Source: Euglena gracilis
Lineage: Eukaryota; Euglenida; Euglenophyceae; Euglenales
DNA: 64,000 nucleotides
Reading direction: 5' to 3'
Assembly (NCBI GenBank): GCA_039621445.1
Contig: CP154955.1
Location: forward strand, 34,383,236-34,447,235
Under the pieces are notes generated by a model, which saw nothing but the letters and a program-made list of their open reading frames with translations, was not told the origin of the DNA and did no database searches. Numbering within the stretch: the stretch's first letter is position 1; each line of letters opens with the position of its first letter. The translations under genes and the position numbers were made by a program. Positions 1-11,288 of the stretch are shown here, piece by piece.

Positions 1-1130
1 GGGGTGTTGGACATTTCACAGCCCTAGAGCCCCCAGGGCTTGAGCCCTTGGGAAAAGCAAATGTTTCTGGGGGGATGTGCGTGCACTCTCCTCTCTTCTC
101 CCTCGCTCACTGGCAGATCTTGTTGTTGGAACACGTACCATGGGGCTTTCTGCTCCTGTTTGGCCTATCTTGCCTGCTTGATGTTGATGGGGTTGGTAGC
201 CATACCATAGGGGGGCCTCTGAGGGTCCCCCCCTTGTTGATTAAACAGGAATAAATGTTGGTGGGGAGTCTGCCCCTTCCTGTTACCAGCTGGCCCTTGG
301 GGAGCCATCTTCCTCCTGGGGCTGGGCAGGGGGCTGCCCATTTAAATACAAAGCCCTTGCAGGGCTGTCCATTAGCTTCTGGGGGGCCTGTGAAGGACCC
401 GCCTGGTGATTTTGTTGTAATTTCTGATCTTCTTGTTGACCTTTCTGGCCCTGGCCTTGATGAGAACTTGAAAGGCCCCAATGGCCTGATTGGGTTCTGG
501 GTCGCGTGCCCATTTGAAATTTTCAGGGGTTCTTGGGGCCCCACCCTTGACCCCTGGCGGTTGGTGCGATTGAAAAAGAATAGGGCTGGTGTGTGTGACC
601 TTTTCTGCCCCTGCCATGTCGTGTGGGGTCTGGGTGCTGGTGGCCACCTTTGCCTTTGTTCCAGTGACTTTGGATGGTGTGGATGCCTTCATGGCTGGTT
701 CTGCCGTCATGGCCTTTGTTGCCTTCATGGTTCTGGCTGTCATAGCCCCGCTTGAACACATTATGTGTTTTGGAATGCTGACCCCATGGCCCTGCTTCCA
801 ATGGCCGTATTAGCCTGCTGGTTGTTGCATCTGCCCGTTGCGGGGTCTGCTGACCACTGTCTGCCAGGGTCCATGGCCATCACTTTTGGGGGTTTGGGTT
901 GTGAAAGTTTCTTTTGGGGAAATTTCTTTTGGGGAAAGGGCAGCCACGGTTCGCCACAGTCCATCCGCGCCGTCAGGTTGTCCAGCTGCTGTGGCTTCTG
1001 CTGCTCCCTCTTGAAGTTCTACAGCGCGGTTCGTCTTGGAAATTCCGTCTTTCATTGAAATCTTTCGGATACTTCCACAATTTTTGCTTTGAGATTCTGC
1101 ACGAGCGTCTTTTTCTGATTAATTTGAATT
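1..1130 (-). other. Gln/Gly/Pro-rich open frames, possible gag remnant of an older retroelement
   Basis: Read on the minus strand, this stretch has overlapping open frames rich in Gly, Gln, His, Lys and Pro, with no domain I recognise. Their make-up resembles the plus-strand stretch at 11,830-12,250 that precedes an RNase H remnant; both contain a GYDS word followed by Gly/His/Gln-rich text. The inference is that this is a decayed nucleocapsid- or gag-like part of a DIRS-like element in the opposite orientation. It could also be simple low-complexity DNA. Confidence is low because no catalytic domain is present and the frame is broken. Confidence 0.25.
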
Positions 1131-1244
1131 GATCGATTGACCTCGCCTTCTTCTTCTAATTGATATGGTATTTGACGTTCCTTTCTTCTAGGTGTCGAAG
1201 GGCAAATTAAGAATCAGCCAACTCCGTCGAAAAAAGGCACTAAG
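860..1244 (+). repeat. Diverged dispersed repeat, copy 1 (partner at 14,767-15,126)
   Basis: This stretch aligns by eye with 14,767-15,126 in the same orientation. The last 50 bases (1,195-1,244 against 15,077-15,126) are the best match, starting GTCGAAGGGCAA and continuing past a GAAAAAAGGCAC word. Further left, the words CCACGGTT and CCAGCTGCTG occur in the same order in both. The two are too diverged to be young terminal repeats of one element. They may be ends of two related old copies, or split direct repeats of a tyrosine-recombinase retroelement. Confidence 0.6.
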
Positions 1245-2999
1245 CGGGACCTCCTAACCCAACGCAGCAAACAATCCAAACAACACCGTCGGCGAGTAAG
1301 GCATGGCCTCACAATGGCAAAGTGCGGAGCACGAGGTGTGGTGGGCTCGCCAGGGCTCTGTGCAGGTGCAGGGTGGTAGGCGATGGCCCGCACTGCCTCG
1401 TCAGGACTTCCTGTTGCACCCAGGCTGGGCACAGGCACTGGAAGGCCTGCGAGAGCCCGCTCACTCTGCACCACCGGCATGCCCTACAGGTGGGGCGCCT
1501 CGGACGGGAACAGGAAGGATTGGATTGGCAGGGAAGGAATAAGCTGGGGGAAGGGTGTGGTCCCGGGAAAAAGCTGAGGGGGTGGGGCCCCGGTGGGCGT
1601 CTGGTGCCAGCTCTGGGGCTGGGCTTATTTTGGGAACGGGAGGGGAATTTGGGACGAGTCCCGAGGGCAATCGACTAGGTACTCGGATTGGAGTGGGATG
1701 AGTGGGAGTTGGGGTGGGGCTTGGAGCGCGGGAAAAGGTGTTTGTGGGGATGGGAGTGGGAGTGGGGCTGGTGATTGGGGGTTCTTTTCGAGGTGTTTGC
1801 TTGGGCTCAACGAGTGCTATCGGGAAGGCTTGCGGTGTAGGGCTACCATTTCAGAGTCCGCCGCAAGGGTTGGCATCTTGTCTGTGTCCCGTTGGGCCGT
1901 AGCCCCTTCGTGTGTGAGGTATTCTGGGGAGGGACGATTTGCATTCAAAAAGAGGGCACTTGAGAAAATGGCCTTCAAAGGAAAACGTAGATCGAACAAG
2001 CCTGTGCTACCAGTTATCCCTTCTTGCCGGTTCGATGACGGTGCGCGGAATGGGCTCCCCGGTGGGCCGGGTGGACGAAAACGGTCACCCGGCGCTCCGG
2101 TAAAAATAGGCACACACACCCACAAAATTCCCTTTTTTAATGTTTTTTGGTCCCTGGATTCAGCCAGAACCTGGGCTCTGGCAACCAAATAATTCAAAAT
2201 TTGGGGAATGGAACAGCATTTTTTGGACAACTCCTTGGGGCGTGCCTTTTAAGCAGTGGGGAGGGGGGAGAAAAGCCTGGTTTAAAATTAACGGAGGGTG
2301 TGTAACAGAAAAACACCTTCTTGACTTCTCCCTGGTTCCCAGCGACGGTTGCCATTCTTTTTTCGAATTTAAATTGGTTCCTTGGCGTTCCCTTCTGCTT
2401 GGCCTTCCGGATTGGCTCAATGGCTTTGCTTTGAATTGTTTGACAATTGAATTCTTGAACTCAAATTGATATTTTGAAATTCCTTGCTTCAGCATGCACA
2501 AATCGTTGATTCAAACATTAGATCGAAAGTGAATCTGGGGGAAAATGTACACAGGTGAAAAAGTAGCGGAAGGGGCGGGGAAGTGCGCTAATTCATGTGC
2601 GCAGGCGGCCGCCCCCCGCCGCCCACACTTGGTGGCCACTGTGGGTACATTCTTCTGGCCTCCAAGGTCTCCATGTATAGATTTGTTTCCATAATACAAC
2701 TGTTGGCCTTCCTGGCCTTGAGTTCTTCTTGGCCTCCAACCCCACTGGAAATCTGGGGGGGCTGCTGTGGCCCCCCTTTTCCCCTTGAGTGGGGTTGTTG
2801 TGTTAGAAGAATTGGGCGTTTTCTGCCCCTTCTTGAGGGGGTTTGCTTGTAAAACTGGCCTCCATGGCCCCTGTGGTGGTGACCTCCTTGGCCTTGATTA
2901 CATCTCCCCATCCTTTGGCCAAGTTGTTTACAGACTAGTCGGGCTCCGCACTGCGAGATGATGGGGTCCTGCTTTCCTTGCCGGCTGTTTCTTCTCTGG
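1245..2999. other. No recognisable gene; G-rich spacer with a short Gly/Gln/His-rich frame
   Basis: I see no conserved domain on either strand. The segment 1,500-1,800 is G-rich on the plus strand. A minus-strand frame at 2,588-2,911 is rich in Gly, Gln and His and again resembles nucleocapsid-like text, but it has no motif. Nothing else can be supported here. Confidence 0.5.
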
Positions 3000-3474
3000 T
3001 GTGTTTGTGTGTGCGCGGAGGGTGCTTTTTACTGCTTTTCGTTGCCGGAGTTGTCTGATTCCTAATTCTTCCCTTCGACCTCAAGGAGAAAGACTTTCAA
3101 CTCTACGAGTCCTGTCAATACATCAGATAAAAGACATTCAAAAATCAAGCAGGCATTCAACGGACTTCAATGAAAGATGTGTTGGAAAAATATCAAGCTG
3201 TCATGAGAAAGTGGAAGTGCAAGGAAGTTCAAGGCAGACAGCTGAAGCTGGAAGACACCGAGGAGCTGCAGGCGCTGGAGAACCTGATGACGCAGGACCA
3301 ACGTGTCAGTCGGTGGCCGTCGCAACCCTCCCAACCCTCCAGTTCATCATAAAATTGCAACATTCAACAAAACTTTGGAGACGGCCAAGGACCCTGGACA
3401 CTTGTGGCCAGAGCAAGGCGACGGAGAAACCAGCTTTTCACAGCCCACTACGGGCAAGGCTCATTGGGTCATGG
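3000..3474 (+). other. Left flank of the LTR-retrotransposon insertion
   Basis: This is the pre-insertion sequence into which the LTR element at 3,475 jumped. Removing that element and one copy of the CATGG duplication joins it to 11,714 onward. A short plus-strand frame at 3,170-3,352 is Glu/Lys/Gln-rich, may be helical, and ends in a poly-Ser stretch. I recognise no family. It may be an early part of the element whose RNase H and recombinase remnants lie beyond 12.4 kb. Confidence 0.3.
3470..3474 (+). other. Target-site duplication, left copy (CATGG)
   Basis: The bases CATGG directly precede the left LTR and recur directly after the right LTR at 11,709-11,713. This is what a retroviral-type integrase leaves. 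A 6-bp reading (TCATGG) is possible if the final T of the LTR is counted with the duplication. Confidence 0.85.
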
Positions 3475-3894
3475 TGTGTACCAGGCAGCATGAACATGGC
3501 ACTGTGCATAGCAGCAAACTGCAAAATGTACAATGTCATGCCAGATAGTACTATTCCATGTTCTGCAATACAAATTGAAGAATTAGGAATAGCCTATCCT
3601 ATCTCGGATCTGCCTTCTCTTTTCACAGGTGGTATTATTGTTTTGCTTTGTGTTTCATCAGCCCAAAAGGGCAAATCAAAGATTTGAAGGATTGAACTCC
3701 GATAGGAGAACACTACTGGAACTGAAGTTCCAAAATCACACCTGGTTTGCCTTGTGCTCTGCATAAGCCCAAAGGCAATAAAAACTAATAGTTAAGTGAA
3801 AGACTTTCTTTTTTGTTACTCTCCTGGTTCTGTTCCCACGGGAGGGTGTAAGTAGGCCGACAGGCAGTGGGAATAGAGTCAGGGGACGTACACT
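3475..3894 (+). repeat. 5' long terminal repeat (420 bp)
   Basis: It starts TGTGTACC and ends CGTACACT, so the ends form a short imperfect inverted repeat (GTGTAC/GTACAC). It matches 11,289-11,708 over 420 of 420 positions with three substitutions seen by eye. An AATAAA polyadenylation-type word lies at 3,777-3,782. Transcription signals were not resolved further. Confidence 0.93.
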
Positions 3895-3909
3895 TGGTAG
3901 CAGATTAGG
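3895..3909 (+). promoter_or_regulatory. Primer-binding site, initiator methionine tRNA type
   Basis: The sequence TGGTAGCAGATTAGG starts at the base after the left LTR. Its first ten bases equal the complement of the 3' end (with CCA) of animal-type initiator tRNA-Met, the primer used by many LTR elements. Position and match together are strong. The last few bases differ from the vertebrate tRNA, which may reflect the host's own tRNA sequence. Confidence 0.8.
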
Positions 3910-4135
3910 TTTCTTTCCTACGCCCCTTCTCTCCCCCCATCTTAACAGGTGACTTCAAACAGTGAGTGGTGATCAGCCTATAGGCTACAAAGCATCCACG
4001 AGTTGTTTGGAGCCAACTTATAAGCACAGGTACGACCTTCAGGAGGCTCTGGGCAGTATACACTGCCACATCCTTCTAAGTTTGTTCCTTTGCTTACTTT
4101 TTGGGTTTTCTTGTGTTTTTTCTGCAAATAAAAAT
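3910..4135 (+). other. Untranslated leader of the LTR element
   Basis: This lies between the primer-binding site and the first convincing ATG of gag at 4,136. An in-frame GTG-led extension from 3,962 is open but reads as hydrophobic low-complexity text, so I favour the ATG. Packaging and dimerisation signals would be expected here but cannot be recognised by eye. Confidence 0.5.
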
Positions 4136-5321
4136 ATGCAGAGCTCAAGCACCAACACACTCATTGATTACCAAGAATTGATTGGTTCTTGGAGAAGCAC
4201 TTCACATGAATTGTCACAAGAGGAGTATACGCTCCAATCAAGGTATACCCCCAGCTCTATTGAGCATCCCCCCACCCAAATCCCCAGCTCTATTGAGCAT
4301 CCCCCCACCCAAATCCCCAGCTCCATTGAGCATCCCCCAACCCAAATTAACAGCTCTATTGAGCACCCCCACACCCGATTGTCCAGCTCTATCGAGCATT
4401 CCCAACCCCAACGGGGTGCAAACCTAATGGTGCCTCATCCCCCCGCCCAATGGGCTCCCCCACACCTATCGGTGTCCAGCAGCTCTATCGAGCTGCCCAT
4501 AGCCCAACAGGCTCAACCACTCTTGTTGGAAAGCCGATCGGCTGACAGGTATTCGCCCCAGCGAGATCTCGCACTAATGCCGATAGGCACATATGACCCT
4601 GAGGCGGTTACACCACAACACCGTTTTGTTGAGGATGGGTTGGAAACACCATGTTATTTCCAGCCCCCCCATTCTCACCCACCTCCAAGTCTGATCGGAC
4701 AATTGTCATCCCCACCCGATACGGGTTCTTTTCCTGCCATGCCTTGCATGGACTCGGCTAATTTACAGGCACAATTGCCACAAAAATTACAAAAGGTGAG
4801 TGAGACAGTGTGTGAAATACAATCCCGCAATGATGCGAAGTTTTCCCACTTGCAACATAGTTTGCAGGCTTTGTCTGATCAACTGGAGCCAATTTCGGCA
4901 ATTTTTCCACAATTACAGCAAAAGTTGCATGAACCTCCCACCAAATATCCCGATTTGGGACAATTCATTACAGTGGAGCAGTTTTCTACCCTTGCAACGG
5001 CTTTTCAGGAAACGCAACAGCGCATTTTCCAACTCAGCGGTGATTCCGCGAATTTTTCACATTTTCATGCCCAACAACGTGAAAGTTTTGCCTCCCGCAG
5101 TTATGTGCAAGAATTGGAGGAAAGAATTTCCTGTTTGGAGCAAAAATCTTGCCATTGTGGGGAAGTTCCTGCTGAAGTTGCAAGTTTTCACACCCAAATC
5201 GCAAATAGTGAGAGTAGGTTTGAGGATTTGCAACAACAGCGGCAAAGTGACATGGCACAAATCGAAGCCGCTTTGGCTAAGGCTTATGCCCGCCATGCGG
5301 AAGTGACCGGCAAAAACGGAT
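4136..5321 (+). pseudogene. gag N-terminal part: 11-residue repeats then a coiled-coil-like region
   Basis: From ATG 4,136 the frame runs about 395 codons. It opens with a Ser/Thr-rich stretch, then four to six copies of an 11-residue repeat of the type SSIEHPPTQIP (DNA 4,246-4,405), then Pro/His-rich text, then a long Gln/Leu/Glu-rich part from about 4,760 with heptad-like spacing that suggests a coiled coil. Near 5,305-5,325 the reading passes to the next frame, next to a run of five A. The original frame stays open to 5,479 but loses its character. This would be the structural polyprotein that builds a retrotransposon particle. The assignment rests on its place after the primer site and on the zinc knuckles downstream, not on similarity to a known gag. 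Confidence 0.6.
4246..4405 (+). repeat. 33-bp tandem repeats inside gag
   Basis: Four good copies and one or two decayed copies of a 33-bp unit encode SSIEHPPTQIP-like 11-residue repeats. The unit length is a multiple of three, so copy-number change keeps the frame. Later copies drift (HPHTRLS, HSQPQRG). A lone SSIEL word near 4,480 may be another decayed unit. Confidence 0.85.
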
Positions 5322-5975
5322 GTGACCAGAATTCAAACCGCGATAGCGGATTTGCAGATATGCATGCAAGAATTAAGCACAAAATTGCTTCATGTGCAAT
5401 CACCAACCCCAGACGCATTGCCGTCCACCACACCCATACCCACACTCACATCCCTACACTTGGAGCAGTTTTGCGCTGAAATGCGTGCTGAAAATCACGA
5501 CTTTATGCAACGAATTTGTGACAGTCTCATGAATACCGAGAACACGGTGAAAAATGATGTCACAAATTTGCAAAATGACCTTATCGCGCTATCCGCGCAA
5601 GTTTCGGTCTTAATTGAACAGCCAAAGGCTGAAATAGTCAAAAGTCCGCATTCGGACCAACCATCTCCACAATTGGAGGCCATTTCCAGTGCGATACACA
5701 CTTTAGCGGTACGAGTTCAAGAATTGGACACTGTTTTTGGTGCACTTTTAGAAGATTTCCTGTCGATTTACGACAAAATTACGCAGTTGGATGAGTTACC
5801 CTCATACCGTAAGCGAATTAGGCGTTTACAGGATGATGTGAGTCGGATAAACGACAATTTGCAAGTTATTGACAAATTGGAGCAAAGTGTGCGTGAATTG
5901 GCAACCAAGTTGTGTTATGTACAACAAATCCCGCATTCGGGTACGGTTGGCACACTTGCCACATCTTTCACCTGA
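5322..5975 (+). pseudogene. gag middle part, coiled-coil-like
   Basis: This continues gag in the +1 frame relative to the previous segment. It is about 217 codons of Leu/Gln/Asp/Asn-rich text with helical spacing, for example LHLEQFCAEMRAENHDF and VTNLQNDLIALSAQVSVL. It ends at a stop at 5,973. Because style and composition are shared with the segment before it, a frameshift or a sequence error is more likely than two separate genes. No catalytic residues are expected in such a region. Confidence 0.5.
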
Positions 5976-6044
5976 AAAAGTGCTATTCGCGCAACCATTG
6001 TAGAGCCTACTGGCACATGGCCACCAAACCATATTTCCGCTCAT

Positions 6045-6617
6045 GTGGAAGTTCCCCCCGTGGCGTTACCAGTCCCAATGGACAAGTTTTCAGATGATGA
6101 GTCAGGTTCTCCATCGAGAACCAGACCAACCCACCTCTTAAGTCAAGAGATTGGGCAGTCCGAACTAGTTAGCGGTATGGGCCGCAATCCCACACCAGTT
6201 ACTGGTCATTCCTCGCAAATACGCTTGGAATCCCCAACAGTACAACCATGTGACACGTCACCCCCCCATGCGCATTCGCATCACCATTCGCGCATTCGCG
6301 ACACCCCAAATGTACATGGTACCTATGGTACACTTGGTGGTATGTTCCATGCGCATTCGCATAATTTACCCAACAAAACATTTGGTGCAACCACCGGTGT
6401 AACCACACATGGTGCGATTTCGCGCCCGGGCCCACCCGCCATGAATACCACCGAAGGGCCACGGGTTACTCAGAAAGATTACACAAACACCATCGCAATC
6501 GCGAATAAGGTGAAGCCCCAATGGGACGGTGACCCCACCACATGGAAACAATTTTTCCGTGACTGGGAATACTTCTGGGACTTGAAGGGCCAACCCAAGA
6601 CGGAAACCCAGAAGTAA
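6045..6617 (+). pseudogene. gag, Pro/His-rich linker and start of the capsid-like region
   Basis: About 190 codons in the same frame as the previous segment, after a short gap with a stop. It begins with Ser/Pro/His-rich low-complexity text, including repeated HAHSH words. It ends in WDGDPTTWKQFFRDWEYFW, whose aromatic spacing recalls the start of retrotransposon gag domains (F-x-G-x-P-x-x-W). It stops at 6,615. Continuation in another frame at 6,623 suggests a break in one original frame. Confidence 0.55.
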
Positions 6618-6622
6618 TCAAA

Positions 6623-6964
6623 ATGGAATTCATAGACTGTTTACCAAAAGACGAAAAGGAACGCGCCAGACAATTGGTCATACGCGGGCGCATTTCTTTT
6701 CAGGATTTGGTAGAGCAATATGCTTCTTCATGTTCAAGTTTGGTTTCCAGAATCACGCTGGAGAAAAAATGGCGGCAATATGCCCCCCATGACCGAAAAT
6801 GGAGGTCGATAGACCTATGGTACTCAAGATGGCTCGCATTGGCAGCCGAAGTAGACGAGTTAGGCGAAACCCGAATGAAAGAGCAATTTGACGCAGTATT
6901 ACTGCACTTTATACCCAAACTCATAAAAGAAATTCACCGAGAGGAACTCGCAGGACATATTTGA
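6623..6964 (+). pseudogene. gag, capsid-like helical region
   Basis: A frame of about 113 codons. It has many charged and aromatic residues in a helical pattern (FIDCLPKDEKERARQLV, KWRSIDLWYSRWLALAAE), typical of the helical region following the W-x-x-F start of retrotransposon gag proteins. It begins six bases after the stop of the preceding segment and overlaps the next segment by four bases, so three broken parts of one protein follow each other closely. Identification as capsid is an inference from order and style. Confidence 0.55.
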
Positions 6965-7530
6965 CGCTCGATGAGCGATGGAACTATGTTTCCAAACAAC
7001 TGAAGCTATCACAGCTTCTGGGACAAATCCAGTCGGCTTATACGAGCCACCCCACAGCAGAAATACCTGCTATACAAGTCAGTTCTGTGAAAAAAGTGTC
7101 ACGCTTGTCACATACCGCTATAGCGGAATCCAAAATGCGCAATTCACGCTCTTCAGAAGAATTTTCGGACAAATTTTGCTTTTTGTGTAACAAAAAGGGT
7201 CATATATCTTGCCATGGTCCAAATCCCGCAGCGCGAAAGCGCAACACAAGCCCAAGAGGATCAGCCTCATCATGCAGTTCTCGTTTTTCACAAACTGCGC
7301 ATTCGCAAAATTCAAACTATCAATCACGATCCACGTGTTCACTGTGCGGGTCAACCAACCACCCCTCACCCAAATGTCGCTATGCGACTCCTCCTCACCC
7401 AAGCCATCGCGATATGACTCGCAGTTCAAAAGATCGTACTTCAGCCAAAAGGCATAAGGTAGGTCAAAGAGCAACCTCTATCGAGGATTGTCACCCGGCT
7501 TCGGGCAGGGAGGGGGATGACCCCATGTAA
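6961..7530 (+). pseudogene. gag C-terminal part with CCHC zinc knuckle (nucleocapsid)
   Basis: About 189 codons. After a helical start it carries a decayed knuckle, CFLCNKKGHISC, where the last Cys comes two residues early. About 55 residues later comes a canonical C-x2-C-x4-H-x4-C knuckle, CSLCGSTNHPSPKC. Between and after them is Ser/Arg-rich basic text. Such knuckles bind the RNA genome in retrotransposon particles. The frame ends at 7,528-7,530 and nothing like protease or polymerase follows in any frame. This is the firmest evidence that the whole 4.1-7.5 kb region is gag. Confidence 0.75.
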
Positions 7531-10500
7531 CCAAAGGGATCATCCCTGCTTTAGCACTCATAAATTTAGAGACGTATATGCGTCAAGAAAGTCAATGGCT
7601 GATATGGCCACCGGTTCAGTTTTTGAGTGAAGGTACCAAAACTCCAAGGATACGGACTACAGAGGGTACTAGAAAGGAGGTGACAGGAGTCGCGACCCTA
7701 GTCATCCCCTGCCCAGTATCCTTTCTGGTCAGTGTGGAAGGATTTTCTGGTGTCCCCGCTCAAAATTTTCACGAACCTTTGACATATAGACCGTTTTGTG
7801 TTTCCGGTTGTGGTGCATCATGGGATAGCCCATGAATGTCCATGTGGTTGAGTGGATTCCCGCTCCAAGAATGCACACAACACCGCAAAATTCTTCCCCC
7901 CCCTCAAACTTCCACTAATCATCACTTTTACACACCGTTTTCGATGACAGCAACACCGTTTTCAACAACACCAACACCGTTTTCAACCCGGGGTAAAGAG
8001 AAAGTGCCCCCCCTACCCACCGCATGTTCACAAACGTTCCACATGCGGTAGGGGTAACAAGTAGCTTAACCCCCGATCGTTTCCCTGGGTTCCAAGACGA
8101 AAGCCCTAAGGCCTGAAGTTTAAACGGTGTCGAGTAGTCGCCCAGCTGCTTTCAACTTTTCGTTTTCCACCAGGTTTGTCGATTCAGACAATCCTGTACA
8201 CCCCCAGCAGCTCCAAAATTCGCATGCTCAAATTTTTTTTTACACACACACCCCCGCAGACCGACACGCGCGACAAGGACAACTACTCCGCACCTTCCCC
8301 CCATGGTGTGCACTCTGGGAGAACTTTTCACACAATCACCAACCAAACACAAAGGTGAATATATACATCAAAACTAATCCCCCCACACTCTATCTCCAAC
8401 GGAGAGCTCTATTCATTGACCGATTTTTGTCAAGTGCAAGACAAATTCAGCACTATGTGCACATTCCCCCCGAAGCGCATAGCGCACATCAATGCCGATG
8501 CACATAGCTCACATTCCCCCCCAAGCGCTAATTGCGCACACCGCGCGTCGCGCTAATCCTGCGCATATCGCGCTTCCAAGCCTACCCCCCCCACGCACAT
8601 GTTGCGCAGTGAGGCAACTGCCCCCCCCCCCCCGCGCGTATCGCGCCATATCATGCGCGTATCGCGCTAGACCCCGCGCGTATCGCGCCACCCACCTTAG
8701 CAACCCCCCTTTCCCACAATGTCGTGAGAGCACTATCGTGCATTTATGACACATGGGTATACGCCCAAACCACCCATATTCTTTTGGGAATCATTCCCAA
8801 AGTTATATGTGTGGAAATCCGCAACTCTGTTCATGGATGTTTGTTTCTGTTCCACATGATCAATTTGCAGATTTTGTTTGACGACAGCAAACAAGAAGTG
8901 AAGTTTTATGTGAATAGGGTTTTTTTGCCCAATCCACTCCCACACCAAAAATATTTTGGTGTTCCCAAAGCTCTATAGAGCAACACAAGTCATGTGATAA
9001 AGTTTTTGGGATGTATTGCAAATACTGCATTTTTCCCGAAAACTTATCCAACTTGTGCTTAAATAGTGTGTGTGCCTAAATGGCTTATACTTTGGCAAAA
9101 TGCAATCCCGATATGGGAAAATGCTCACAATTTCATTTCTTTTATGTGCAACATAGTTGCCCCCCCCAAAAAAAAATGAAGAAAATTAATTCAAACATGC
9201 ATTTTTGTGCACTTGACCACTTAGCCTTAGGTCTATGTGACCAACACACCCTATGATGTGCAAGGCCTATGGGCCATTACCCACGTGGTCCATGGGTCCA
9301 TAGGACCAATTTGCACAAATTGCAAGGACCGAAAGGACCAAAGGTCCACAAATCCATATTGTAAAATGAAAAGTCCATAGGACCTCAAAAAATGGCACAA
9401 AAAGCCATATTACATGGCTGAAAGTGGCTGAATTGGCCAAAACAAGCCAAAAAGGCTAGTTTTATGCAGATTTGCATAAGTGTCACTTTGGCATAGCCTC
9501 AAAACCACCACAAAAGCTTCAAAATTTCTGGCACCTCGTGCCATGAGGTTTTGACTGTATGTAGTAGTGCCTATGAGATAGAAACCAAAAGTTGTCTTTG
9601 TAGAATAAATTATGGGAGCTTATAGCAAAAGCTCACTCACACAGGCAAAAGATCAAAGACGTATCTCAGCGCCTGTAGCTGGCCGATAGGCCATGTTACC
9701 CCTCATTCGAAAGCTCGTTCGATGAGCCGTCCAGCGGTCGCCCCTGGGCCCCCCTAAAACCTTGGCCCAAAACACTGTTCTTGTTTGAAACCGTGTTTTG
9801 GGCGAAGATTTAAGACTTTTAAAGTCTCAAAATCGGCCCAAACACGGTTTCTGCATTTCTGCCCTAAATCCTGATAGGGATTTCCCTAAAAATCTGACAA
9901 AAGTCAGTATTTCTTAGTGGCATAGTCACTAATGATGAGATTTTGTCATATTTGCAGTGTTTCTTCTGCTTACCACACCAAAGGCATTCTTGCTCCCCCC
10001 CCGCCTTATTCAGTGGGACCCCCTTACTGATATAATTCGGAGGACCCAATGGTCATCATTTGCAACACCAATGGTGTCATTCTGCAAGGTTTATACGAAC
10101 CATAGCTCAGAAATGGTGAAATCCAGCTTTTTTTTTCTTGTGCGCAATATGGGGATACCCACAATTTTTCATAAGCACACTTTGCTTTTGGAGGTATCAT
10201 GCCTCTGATTGTACTGAAAGGTACAGAGTGATAAATTTCACCGAACTGGAACAATTTTCCGTCCTTTTATGTGCATTCACAGTTCATTTGTGGTTTTTCA
10301 GAGTGGTATAAGCCACCCCAACCACAGTTGTTCTGTGAATTGGCAGCAGCCTGCCACAATTCCGCATTTTTTTCTGCGGTTGTACACCTCAGTATGATCT
10401 TTTTGGCAATATGCCGAATTTTTTTGATTCGGGTATACACCCAGTAGTATTTTGTGCCATGCATATTCTGCAAGGCAAATGTTTCTGGGCGATAAAGCCT

Positions 10501-11278
10501 ACCCCCCCCCCATTATTTTTGGCTAATGCCAACCCTTCAGCCTACAGGCTGCACACCCAAGGCACAAATGCCAAATCTACAGTTTTTAGGGCTATTGCCC
10601 ACTATTATGAGGTATACGCCTCTGGGGATACCCCATCGACAACATCGTGCCCGCGCAGCACTGTGAAGCCCTCACTAGCGGTATATGCTGCCAGTAAGAA
10701 GACGCACAGCGTACAGCGCGCACACCGCAATAATAGCCTCAACTTGTTAGGCCCCATAAGACTGCCAGACAGCAAAAATTCTGCCTAAGGTCTTTTGACC
10801 AGCCCCCCACTCCTCTCCTCTTTCCCCCCCGGGTAAAATCGCTGTCGCCGGCAGTTGGTTTTGTAAATAGGTTTACCTCCCTGGTCAGGTTTGACTGGCC
10901 AGGTGCCCCTCCTTCCACACCCCACCCCTGCAATCTTTTCCGATTATGGAATGAGACCACCCAAAGTGCCATAGGCACACCCCAAACGGGATGGACGGGA
11001 CTTTCTGGAATGAAAACCTTCCAGCCCCACTTTCTAAGCGGGCTCTTCCACTTCCACCCCTTTACCGCAATAAGTAGGTAGCCGCATAAGCGGGTAACCT
11101 CTTTTGCGTGTTTTGGGTTTTTTGGGTTCCCCTCTCTTCCTTCCTTCCCTTTCTGGTTTTTTACCTTGTGATGGAGAAGCAGACCCAAGATATGCTTTCC
11201 TGGTGAAGGTTCCTCTATCTCACGGCCTTGCCTGTGTCCTTGCTGGCCTGGTCCAGTAAGGAAATCGGGCAAAGCCCT
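7531..11278 (+). other. Non-coding interior of the LTR element, pol absent
   Basis: 3.7 kb without a recognisable protein. I looked for the reverse transcriptase YxDD box, the integrase HHCC and DDE spacing, the protease D-T/S-G and RNase H residues and found none. Contents: C-rich text at 7,880-8,120; a cluster of GCGCGTATCGCGC-like palindromic words at 8,460-8,700; a stretch at 9,220-9,420 with repeated GGTCCATAGGACC-like words; and an A/T-rich middle. This is typical of large non-autonomous LTR elements whose interior has lost or swapped pol. Confidence 0.7.
8560..8695 (+). repeat. Cluster of CGCGCGTATCGCGC-type palindromes
   Basis: At least four copies of a 13-15-bp word of the form GCGC(A/G)TATCGCGC occur between 8,560 and 8,695, separated by C-rich spacers. 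Each is close to self-complementary. They lie inside the non-coding interior of the LTR element. A structural role in the RNA is conceivable but not shown. Confidence 0.6.
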
Positions 11279-11288
11279 GGGAGGGGGA
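11279..11288 (+). promoter_or_regulatory. Polypurine tract
   Basis: GGGAGGGGGA directly abuts the right LTR at 11,289. This is the expected site for the RNase-H-resistant primer of plus-strand synthesis. Its position is exact relative to the LTR edge. Confidence 0.8.
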
